Origin: Actinomycetes bacterium
Lineage (GTDB): Bacteria; Actinomycetota; Actinomycetes; Mycobacteriales; Mycobacteriaceae
Direction of reading: 5' to 3'
Length of the DNA stretch: 6,500 nucleotides
Assembly (NCBI GenBank): GCA_023416315.1
Contig: JAEZIA010000034.1
Span: 1-6,500, forward strand
Part shown: positions 1 to 6,249 of the stretch, in pieces
Layout: each line of letters begins with the position of its first letter
Numbering within the stretch: position 1 is the first letter of the stretch
Position numbers and translations under genes: made by a program
The notes under the pieces: model-generated
What the model was told of the DNA's origin: nothing
Seen by the model: only the letters and a program-made list of their open reading frames with translations
The model's database searches: none

Positions 1-944
1 GAACGGCCGAGTTCGACCACCGGGGTGTCGGCCGCCGTCAACACGGCCGGGTCGGCGCCGCGGAAGCCGAAGACCGCCTGATTCGGGTCCCCGGCAAGCA
101 GAGTCAGTTCCGCGCCGGCCGCCAACACCCGAACCAGCCGCGCGGCCTGCGGGTCGAGATGCTGGGCGTCATCGATGAGCAGCAAGCGGATTCGGGACCG
201 TTCGGCCGCCAGGAGTTCAGGATCGGATGCCAACGCCTCCAGGGCCGCCCCGACCAGTTCCGCCGCGCCGAGCGCAGGCACCGTGGCCTGCGGTGCGGCG
301 GTGCCGACGGCTGCGCGCAGCAGCATCACCTGTTCGTACTGCTGGGCGAACCGGCCCGCGGCCGCCCACTCGGGCCGCCCGGACAGCCGGCCGATGCGCT
401 GCAGCGCCAGCGGGTCCACACCCCGCTCGGCGCAGCGGGCCAACAGGTCTCGCAGTTCGGTCGCGAACCCGGCGGTGGTCAGCGCGGGGCGCAGCAGCTG
501 GGGCCAGCGGGAGGACGACGCGTCGCCGTCATCGAGGTCCCCGGCCAGCAATTCGCGGATGATGCCGTCCTGCTCGGCGCCGGTAACCAGGCGCGGCGGC
601 GGGTCACCGGCCCGAGCGGCGGCCTGCCGCAGCACCGCGAACGCGTAACTGTGCACCGACCGAACCAGTGGTTCGCGCACCACCGCGCGGCACGGCTCGC
701 CCGAGCGCGCCGCCAGCAGCTCGGCGGTGAGCTTGCTGCGGGTGGCCGCCGCCAGCCGGCCCGAACCCGTCAGCAGCAGAACCGATTCCGGGTCGGTGCC
801 TGCAGCGATGTGCGCGGCGGCCGCCGCAACCAGCAGGCTGGTCTTGCCGGTACCCGGCCCACCGACGACCCGGACCGTGCCCCGCAGCTCCGGGCGCAGC
901 ACGTCGGCAGGCTCGGTCACCGGGGCCAGCAGTGCGGTCGTCAT
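1..944 (-). CDS. adnA: AdnA, UvrD-like helicase/nuclease subunit of AdnAB (N-terminal part, truncated by window edge)
   Basis: The first 314 residues are present; the frame is open to the left edge. Visible superfamily 1A helicase motifs are Walker A GGPGTGKTS (residues 28-36), a motif Ia-like LLTGSGRLAAATRSKL stretch, Walker B/motif II LLIDDAQHLD (D258-D259) and motif III GDPNQAVFGFRGAD (from G285). AdnA pairs with AdnB to form the mycobacterial ATP-dependent helicase-nuclease that resects double-strand breaks in the cytoplasm; the family carries a RecB-like nuclease at the C terminus, which lies outside this window. Identification as AdnA rather than AdnB or another UvrD rests on the neighbour order (divergent from lipV and the alkyltransferase-like gene). 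The usual motif II Glu is Asp here (DDAQ). The ATG at 944 gives the family-like start just before Walker A; no Shine-Dalgarno sits at normal distance, which fits a leaderless start. Confidence 0.88.
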   Translation of the reverse strand, partial: MTTALLAPVTEPADVLRPELRGTVRVVGGPGTGKTSLLVAAAAAHIAAGTDPESVLLLTGSGRLAAATRSKLTAELLAARSGEPCRAVVREPLVRSVHSYAFAVLRQAAARAGDPPPRLVTGAEQDGIIRELLAGDLDDGDASSSRWPQLLRPALTTAGFATELRDLLARCAERGVDPLALQRIGRLSGRPEWAAAGRFAQQYEQVMLLRAAVGTAAPQATVPALGAAELVGAALEALASDPELLAAERSRIRLLLIDDAQHLDPQAARLVRVLAAGAELTLLAGDPNQAVFGFRGADPAVLTAADTPVVELGR

Positions 945-1027
945 GGCAGGTATGTCACCAGAAGCCTCCGACAAAAATCACTCCCGGGCCCCTTCGCTCC
1001 TGCCCTCCGAGAACGCGAACTGGCAGC
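945..1027. other. Divergent intergenic region adnA / lipV
   Basis: This 83-base gap separates the starts of the minus-strand adnA and the plus-strand lipV. The adnA-proximal half holds the candidate damage promoter and a GGAGGC element (969-964 on the minus strand). A run of five A's (973-977) is followed by a C/G-rich CCCGGGCCC segment. I see no convincing -10 hexamer for lipV on the plus strand; its promoter may overlap the 5' end of adnA. No LexA-type box (TCGAAC-N4-GTTCGA) is present. Confidence 0.6.
952..974 (-). promoter_or_regulatory. Candidate PafBC / RecA-NDp-type DNA-damage promoter of adnA
   Basis: Read on the minus strand, TTGTCGGAG (974-966) is followed by 8 bases and then TGACAT (957-952). 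From memory, the LexA-independent mycobacterial damage promoter consensus is TTGTCRGTG-N8-TAnnnT. The upstream element differs at one position and the spacing is exact, but the -10 has G in place of the usually well conserved A. A start point about 7 bases past the -10 would fall at 945-944, on the adnA ATG itself, so the mRNA would be leaderless. LexA-independent induction of adnAB by DNA damage is consistent with this, but the assignment here is inference. Confidence 0.5.
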
Positions 1028-1825
1028 ATGAGACTCGTGACCCACGATCTTCACGTCCACCGCTTCGGCCCGGCCGGGCCCATCCAGCTGCTGGCGCGAC
1101 ATGGTCTGACCGGGCACGGCAAGCGCTGGCGGAGGCTGTCCGAGCAGCACCTGCCCGAGATCACCATGGCCGCACCCGATCTGATCGGGCACGGCCGCTC
1201 GTCATGGTCGGCGCCGTGGACGATCGATGCCAATATCGCCGCCCTGGCCACGCTGGTGGAGAACGAGGCCGACGGGCCGGTGCTGGTGGTGGGTCACTCG
1301 TTCGGCGGCGCGATCGCACTGAATCTCGCTGCCGCGTGCCCGGATCTGGTGTCCGGGCTGGTGCTACTGGACCCGGCGATCGGACTGGACGGGCAGTGGA
1401 TGGCCGAGATCGCCGACTCCATGCTGGCCGCACCCGACTACCCCGACCGCGACGAGGCGCGCACCGAGAAATTCAGCGGGTCCTGGGCCGACGTCGACCC
1501 CGCCGAACTCGACGAGGACCTCGACGAGCATCTCATCGCCCTGCCCAACGGCCGCTTCGGCTGGCGGATCTGTGTCCCGGCGATGATGTCGTACTGGAGC
1601 GAACTGGCCCGCGATATCGCGTTGCCGCGCACCGGAACTCCGACGACGCTGGTGCGCGCGCAGTGGACCGACCCGCCGTATGTCAGCGCCGGCCTGATCG
1701 ACGGCCTGGCGCAGCGGCTCGGCGACGACTTCACGCTGCTCGACTTCGACTGCCTGCACATGGTGCCGCACGCCAAACCGGAGGAGACCGCGAAGGCCAT
1801 CCGGGATCTATTGGATGCCCGCTAG
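1028..1825 (+). CDS. lipV: Alpha/beta-hydrolase fold lipase/esterase, LipV-like
   Basis: This is a 265-residue serine hydrolase with the alpha/beta-hydrolase layout. The oxyanion-hole segment is RHGLTGHG (about residues 24-31), the nucleophile elbow is VGHSFGGA with Ser91, the probable acid is Asp215 after strand TTLVRAQW, and the catalytic His is His244 in FDCLHMVPH. A cap-like insert with many acidic residues lies between residues 140 and 190. No signal peptide or membrane segment is seen, so it should be cytoplasmic or peripheral. Family members hydrolyse short to medium acyl esters; the true substrate is unknown. ATG 1028 begins the homologous region; GTG 1037 (262 residues) is an equally possible start, and no strong Shine-Dalgarno decides between them. 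The frame is open upstream to 932, but that would overlap the start of adnA and adds a non-conserved, Pro/Arg-rich tail. The alkyltransferase-like gene follows after 2 bases, suggesting one transcript. Confidence 0.85.
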   Translation: MRLVTHDLHVHRFGPAGPIQLLARHGLTGHGKRWRRLSEQHLPEITMAAPDLIGHGRSSWSAPWTIDANIAALATLVENEADGPVLVVGHSFGGAIALNLAAACPDLVSGLVLLDPAIGLDGQWMAEIADSMLAAPDYPDRDEARTEKFSGSWADVDPAELDEDLDEHLIALPNGRFGWRICVPAMMSYWSELARDIALPRTGTPTTLVRAQWTDPPYVSAGLIDGLAQRLGDDFTLLDFDCLHMVPHAKPEETAKAIRDLLDAR

Positions 1826-1827
1826 CG

Positions 1828-2124
1828 ATGGCCCCGGTCACCGACGAGCAGGTCGAACGGGTGCGCGCGCTGGTGGCGTCCATCCCGGCCGGCCGGGTGG
1901 CGACCTACGGTGACATCGCCGCGGCCGCAGAGCTTTCCAGCCCACGTATCGTCGGCTGGATCATGCGTACCGATTCCTCGGACCTGCCGTGGCACCGGGT
2001 GATCACCGCCTCGGGCCGTCCCGCCGCGCATCTGGTGACCCGTCAGCTCGAACTGCTACGCGCCGAGGGTGTGCTGGCCGACGACGGCCGGGTGAATCTG
2101 GCGCACACGCGCCACGAGTTCTAG
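1828..2124 (+). CDS. Alkyltransferase-like protein (ATL), MGMT fold without the acceptor cysteine
   Basis: This 98-residue protein equals the length of the O6-alkylguanine-DNA alkyltransferase DNA-binding domain alone. It has the winged-helix region IPAGRVATYGDIAAAAEL (residues 19-36), the flipped-base Tyr27, the Arg finger candidate Arg40 in SSPRIVGWIM, and the active-site loop LPWHRVI. In true alkyltransferases that loop is PCHRV; here Trp55 replaces the alkyl-accepting Cys. ATL proteins bind O6-alkylguanine in DNA without removing the alkyl group and pass the lesion to nucleotide excision repair. The start at ATG 1828 follows the lipV stop by 2 bases, so it is probably translated by coupling; the frame is open much further upstream, but that extension crosses adnA and lipV and is not coding. 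The orthologue in M. tuberculosis is annotated as a possible methyltransferase (Rv3204, from memory), a label the missing Cys argues against. Confidence 0.9.
   Translation: MAPVTDEQVERVRALVASIPAGRVATYGDIAAAAELSSPRIVGWIMRTDSSDLPWHRVITASGRPAAHLVTRQLELLRAEGVLADDGRVNLAHTRHEF
2121..2124. other. Convergent genes sharing CTAG as overlapping stop codons
   Basis: The palindrome CTAG supplies the TAG of the plus-strand ATL gene (2122-2124) and the TAG of the minus-strand TIGR02569 gene (2123-2121). There is no room for a terminator between the two genes, so transcripts must either run into the opposing gene or end inside it. Confidence 0.9.
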
Positions 2125-2987
2125 AGCACCAGCCGGATCAGCGCCGCGGTACGCGCCAACCCAGGGAACGCGGCCGCCGTCGAACGCGGATGCAGGGCAT
2201 GCACCGCGAGCCGGAAGATCAAGGCGCGCAACAACATCTGCGGCCATTCCGGCAGCGCTTCCCACCGTTCGATCAGACCGTCGTCGGCCTCACCCCAGGC
2301 CAGTGCGTCGACGACGACCACCCCGGCCGCCCACGACGCCGGCCGCCAGTACGGCGTGATGTCGGTGATGCCCGGCGCGGCCGTACCGGCGAACAGCACG
2401 GTGCCGTACAGGTCACCGTGGACCAGCTGATTCGGGCTCTTGGTCGGTTTCCGCAAACCGGCCAGCTGGTTGATCAGCTCCACCGACCGCTCACCGTCGG
2501 CCGAGCCCGGCGCCACCACCGCCCCGGGCGGCAACGAGTGCAGCGGACGGTCCTCCCACGCCGCGCGGTCGGCGGCGATGAACACGTCGACGTCGCTCCA
2601 CGGCGCGACCGGCGCCTGGGTCAGGAACCGGGGCCGCTCGAGTTTGGCGGTGGCCTCATGTAACCGCACCCCGGCCGACACGACCTCGTCGTGTCGCGGC
2701 TCGGGAGTACCGGCGACGAATGTGTCTGCCCGCCAACCCGAGACCACATAGCGCCCATCGGTCGACCGGACCGGCCGCGCCAGCCGGACTCCGTCGACGA
2801 ACAACGTCTCGCGGGCCTTCGCCGACCAGGCGGCCCTGGCGTGGTCGGCGATCACCGACAGCACCACCTCGCCGCACTTGAAGCCGCCTTCCCAGCCCGC
2901 GCCGAGCGGTTCCGGGTCGTGGCCCTTGAGACCGAACGCCGCCAGGACATGCTCAGGCGGGCGCTCTTCACTCACCCCGTCAGCCAC
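2121..2987 (-). CDS. TIGR02569-type actinobacterial protein with a degenerate aminoglycoside-phosphotransferase fold
   Basis: This 288-residue protein (Rv3205c-like) has no experimentally known role. It resembles the APH/choline-kinase fold: a Gly-rich N-terminal segment LGAGWEGGFKCGEVVLSVI (about 28-46), a hinge-like SGWRADTFVAG region, a QLVHGDLYGTVLF catalytic-loop motif with His190 and Asp192, and ITDITPYWRP with Asp209 in the place of the metal-binding Asp. Two features are degenerate: the usual strand-3 Lys appears as Ser44 in VVLSV, and the catalytic loop is one residue short with Thr where the APH Asn lies. It may bind a nucleotide or small molecule rather than phosphorylate an antibiotic. 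The GTG at 2987 is taken as the start; a second GTG at 2975 is possible and neither has a strong Shine-Dalgarno. It lies 36 bases behind moeZ on the same strand, so co-transcription is likely. Its stop codon overlaps that of the ATL gene. Confidence 0.8.
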   Translation of the reverse strand: MADGVSEERPPEHVLAAFGLKGHDPEPLGAGWEGGFKCGEVVLSVIADHARAAWSAKARETLFVDGVRLARPVRSTDGRYVVSGWRADTFVAGTPEPRHDEVVSAGVRLHEATAKLERPRFLTQAPVAPWSDVDVFIAADRAAWEDRPLHSLPPGAVVAPGSADGERSVELINQLAGLRKPTKSPNQLVHGDLYGTVLFAGTAAPGITDITPYWRPASWAAGVVVVDALAWGEADDGLIERWEALPEWPQMLLRALIFRLAVHALHPRSTAAAFPGLARTAALIRLVL

Positions 2988-3023
2988 CCCGACAGCCTAA
3001 ATTGTCGCGACGCAAAGTAGCCG
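2988..3023. other. Short moeZ-TIGR02569 spacer with GTCGCGAC palindrome
   Basis: The 36 bases between the moeZ stop and the downstream GTG start hold the perfect 8-base palindrome GTCGCGAC (3004-3011). They are less GC-rich than the flanking genes. No terminator with a U tract is seen, which supports read-through from moeZ into the downstream gene. Confidence 0.55.
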
Positions 3024-4199
<1,176 letters not shown>

Positions 4200-4204
4200 C
4201 GGCA

Positions 4205-4210
4205 CTCCTT
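4205..4210 (-). promoter_or_regulatory. Ribosome binding site fixing the moeZ start
   Basis: AAGGAG reads on the minus strand at 4210-4205 and is followed by five bases and then the GTG at 4199. It is the strongest Shine-Dalgarno in the window and rules in the GTG start over the in-frame GTG at 4205-4203, which overlaps it, and over the distant ATG at 4355. Confidence 0.85.
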
Positions 4211-4310
4211 GAATTGGCAGGGCCCGACGGACGATCACCATCCATCTCAACAGCTGGCCAAAGCAACGGCAAACACCGGCGAATGCTTCCCGCGACCCGG
4301 GCCGACGGTG

Positions 4311-4330
4311 CGTGTCGGTCCGCGGACACG
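4311..4330 (-). terminator. Possible terminator hairpin after the DUF3152 gene
   Basis: CGTGTC and GACACG form a 6-base stem around an 8-base loop, about 40 bases after the DUF3152 stop. There is no U tract, so it would be a hairpin-only terminator of the kind proposed for mycobacteria. It could equally be part of a folded moeZ leader, since the adjacent palindrome and a flanking 7-base pair enclose it. Confidence 0.3.
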
Positions 4331-4370
4331 CCGTTACGGCGAGCATTCCGCGCACGCTCGCGGCCGCAAC

Positions 4371-5408
4371 CTAGGCGATCGGATACGGCCAGGGGTTGAA
4401 CCGGCAGGTCTTGCCGTCGGCCTTGACGTACTCCGGGTCGAACCGCGAGGCGTCGTCGTCGGAGGTGGAGAACGTCTGCTGCATCATCACCGGCGCCAGC
4501 CCGCCGTTCTCGTCGCAGGGCTCGTGGTGCTGGTAGCCGATCGCATGGCCGACCTCGTGGTTGATCAGGTACTGCCGGTAGGAGCCGATATCGCCCTGGA
4601 ACGGCACCGCGCCCCGCACCCAACGGGATTCGTTGATGAACACCCGCGGCTGGGCGTCGGGCCCGTAAGCCGGGTTGTAGCAGGACGACTCCAGCGGGAT
4701 CTCGTAGCCGCAGCCTTCGCGCACGGTCATCGGCGAGGTCAGCGACACCCGGAAATCGGGTTTGACGTCGGGGGCATCGACCCGCTCGAAGGCGAACTGC
4801 GGATTGTGAATCCAGCTCTTGGGGTTGGCCAGCGTCTCGCTGACCATCCGGGCGAATCCCTCGTCCCCGCCGAACGGTGCGGTGTCGATACCGTCTTCGA
4901 CTTCCACGGTGTAGGTGAACGTCTTGGCGGTGCCCTCACCGACCTTCGGCGTGGCGCCGGGCACCAGGTGCCAGGTCTTGGCGCCGGCCTCGGTGAACGC
5001 CCCGCCCTCGGGCAGGATCCCGGTGGGCAGGTTGGCGTCGAACTCGGTCAGCCCGCGCGGTGGCGCGCCGATGATGGCGGTGCCGCTGGATCCGATCGTC
5101 GGCGGTCCTTCGACCTCATGCTGGGCGGTGTTCTCGACAGCGGGGGCAGCGGTTCCGGTGATCGTCTGGTACAGCACCACGCCGGTGACGACGACCAGGA
5201 CCGGCAGGGCGTACGCGCGCCATCCATAGGTGGCGATGAACCGGCCGAGCCAGGTCTGTTTGCGCCATTGGCGACGCTGATCGCGGTTGGATCTGGGCCG
5301 GCCCGACTCGTTCGCCAGGGGGTCGCGCAGCGCGCGCAGCGGCTCCCGCCACTCGTTGCGCAGCACTGGCACACGACCGCCGCCGCGGTGCCCCGGGTCG
5401 TAGGTCAC
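4371..5408 (-). CDS. DUF3152 membrane-anchored protein with metzincin-type zinc motif
   Basis: This 345-residue protein (Rv3207c-like) has a basic, Arg-rich N terminus, then a single hydrophobic segment at about 63-82 (WRAYALPVLVVVTGVVLY), then a long domain. Positive charges before the helix predict N-inside, C-outside, so the domain would lie in the cell-wall space. HEVGHAIGYQH (His284, Glu285, His288, Gly291, His294) is a complete HExxHxxGxxH zinc motif, and VMMQ (Met308-Met309) follows at a distance suitable for a Met-turn. Four Cys residues (233, 243, 298, 335), all outside, could form two disulfides. This supports a zinc metalloprotease or related hydrolase; substrate and activity are unknown. 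GTG 5408 (MTYDPGHRGG) is taken as start because the sequence before it looks non-coding; no strong Shine-Dalgarno supports it. moeZ lies downstream and a TetR gene is divergent. Confidence 0.82.
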   Translation of the reverse strand: MTYDPGHRGGGRVPVLRNEWREPLRALRDPLANESGRPRSNRDQRRQWRKQTWLGRFIATYGWRAYALPVLVVVTGVVLYQTITGTAAPAVENTAQHEVEGPPTIGSSGTAIIGAPPRGLTEFDANLPTGILPEGGAFTEAGAKTWHLVPGATPKVGEGTAKTFTYTVEVEDGIDTAPFGGDEGFARMVSETLANPKSWIHNPQFAFERVDAPDVKPDFRVSLTSPMTVREGCGYEIPLESSCYNPAYGPDAQPRVFINESRWVRGAVPFQGDIGSYRQYLINHEVGHAIGYQHHEPCDENGGLAPVMMQQTFSTSDDDASRFDPEYVKADGKTCRFNPWPYPIA

Positions 5409-5500
5409 CGCCCCAGGATGGCACAACAGCCGAACAGCGGAGTTCCGGCGCGCCCGTACGACGCCGAGCCCGCTACGGGCCAGTAACCACGGCCTGGTAG

Positions 5501-5506
5501 TAATGT
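5501..5506 (+). promoter_or_regulatory. Possible -10 element of the TetR gene
   Basis: TAATGT fits the mycobacterial TAnnnT pattern and lies 65 bases before the start codon. No recognisable -35 (TTGACA-like) stands 16-18 bases upstream, so the call rests on the -10 and on position alone. Confidence 0.3.
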
Positions 5507-5515
5507 CGATTCGAC
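5505..5515. promoter_or_regulatory. Candidate operator: inverted repeat GTCGA-T-TCGAC
   Basis: This is a perfect 5-base inverted repeat with one central base. It overlaps the possible -10 and the expected transcription start of the TetR gene, which is where a self-repressing TetR dimer would bind. The half-sites are short for a TetR operator, and GC-rich DNA produces such symmetry by chance. Confidence 0.3.
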
Positions 5516-5562
5516 GGGGCTGGCAGCGCGGGGGCTCGGGCGCCCAGCCACACCACCAGATT

Positions 5563-5566
5563 GAGG
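5563..5566 (+). promoter_or_regulatory. Ribosome binding site choosing the TetR start
   Basis: GAGG lies five bases before the ATG at 5572. It favours this start over an in-frame ATG at 5503, which overlaps the promoter and operator candidates and has no ribosome binding site. Confidence 0.65.
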
Positions 5567-5571
5567 ACTCG

Positions 5572-6246
5572 ATGAGCGATCTCGCCGACACGGCCGAGCG
5601 GAAGTCCGCTCGAACGGCCAATGGCGACCGTCCCGCCACCGCCCCGCGGCGCGGCAATCGCCTGCCCCGCGACGAGCGGCGAGGTCAGCTATTGGTGGCG
5701 GCCAGCGAAGTTTTCGTCGACCGCGGCTATCACGCGGCAGGCATGGACGAAATCGCCGACCGCGCAGGTGTGAGCAAACCTGTTCTGTACCAGCACTTCT
5801 CGAGCAAGCTCGAGCTGTATCTGGCGGTGCTGAACCGGCACGTCGAGAACCTGGTGTCCGGCGTCCGCCAGGCCCTGCGTACCACCACCGACAACCGGCA
5901 GCGGTTGCGCGCGGCGGTGCAGGCCTTCTTCGACTTCATCGAGCACGACGGCCAGGGCTACCGGCTGATCTTCGAGAACGACTACGTCACCGAGCCGCAG
6001 GTCGCCTCGCAGGTCAAGGTGGCCACCGAGTCGTGCACCGACGCGGTGTTCGATCTGATCAGTCGCGATTCCGGATTGGATCCGCACCGCGCCAGGATGA
6101 TCGCGGTCGGCCTGGTGGCCATCAGCGTCGACTGCGCGCGGTACTGGCTGGACGCCGACCGCCCGGTCTCCAAGGAGGCCGCGGTCGACGGGACGGTGCA
6201 CTTCGCCTGGGGCGGACTGTCACACGTCCCGCTGACCCGCAACTAG
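5572..6246 (+). CDS. TetR-family transcriptional regulator
   Basis: This 224-residue protein (Rv3208-like) has a basic, disordered N-terminal tail of about 30 residues, then the TetR_N DNA-binding domain at about 33-85. The helix-turn-helix is DEIADRAGVSKPVLYQHFSS (59-78), with the typical YQHF recognition-helix end followed by KLELYLAVL. The all-helical C-terminal half (about 90-220) would bind a ligand and form the dimer; it contains RLIFENDYV and AISVDCARYWL. The ligand and target genes are unknown. It is divergent from the DUF3152 gene across 163 bases that hold a candidate operator, and it ends 3 bases from the convergent TB9.4 stop. The length is normal for the family and no frameshift is seen. 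Confidence 0.92.
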   Translation: MSDLADTAERKSARTANGDRPATAPRRGNRLPRDERRGQLLVAASEVFVDRGYHAAGMDEIADRAGVSKPVLYQHFSSKLELYLAVLNRHVENLVSGVRQALRTTTDNRQRLRAAVQAFFDFIEHDGQGYRLIFENDYVTEPQVASQVKVATESCTDAVFDLISRDSGLDPHRARMIAVGLVAISVDCARYWLDADRPVSKEAAVDGTVHFAWGGLSHVPLTRN

Positions 6247-6249
6247 CGG

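Larger units (their letters stand above)
4200..4370. other. Intergenic region upstream of moeZ with inverted repeats
   Basis: This 171-base stretch lies between the DUF3152 stop and the moeZ start, both on the minus strand. It holds a hairpin at 4311-4330, a 9-base palindrome CCGTTACGG (4331-4339) and a longer-range pair GAATGCT (4281-4287) / AGCATTC (4342-4348) enclosing both. A NotI-type GCGGCCGC lies at 4360-4367. No clear TAnnnT -10 for moeZ could be picked out. The moeZ-proximal 80 bases are less GC-rich than the genes and are the likely promoter and leader zone. Confidence 0.5.
5409..5571. other. Divergent intergenic region between the DUF3152 and TetR genes
   Basis: This 163-base region must contain start signals for both genes. 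The TetR side shows TAATGT (5501-5506), an inverted repeat GTCGATTCGAC (5505-5515) and a Shine-Dalgarno. The DUF3152 side has no convincing -10 hexamer. A weaker symmetry, GAAC-N6-GTTC (5432-5445), is also present. Because the region is shared, the TetR protein could control both genes. Confidence 0.55.

Noticed and set aside
932..1027. Upstream extension of lipV in frame to 932
   Set aside because: It overlaps the adnA start and adds a Pro/Arg/Thr-rich tail with no relation to the alpha/beta-hydrolase fold.
159..1031. Plus-strand open frame of 290 codons over the adnA start
   Set aside because: The minus strand carries helicase motifs I, II and III in one frame; the plus-strand product is Arg/Gln/Gly-rich with no domain.
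727..2124. A 465-codon frame that could be read as a large N-terminal extension of the ATL protein
   Set aside because: The first 367 residues overlap adnA and lipV in other frames and have shadow composition; the ATL domain is complete from ATG 1828.
2121..2987. Aminoglycoside resistance gene
   Set aside because: APH-like motifs are present but the strand-3 Lys and catalytic-loop Asn are missing, and the gene sits in a conserved housekeeping neighbourhood with no mobile element.
5432..5445. GAAC-N6-GTTC as a LexA (SOS) box
   Set aside because: The mycobacterial SOS box needs a 4-base spacer and flanking TC/GA; this site has a 6-base spacer and wrong flanks.
4209..5486. Long open frame (425 codons) on the plus strand antisense to the DUF3152 gene
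   Set aside because: It is a complement shadow of low-complexity composition; the minus strand encodes the zinc motif, transmembrane helix and paired cysteines.
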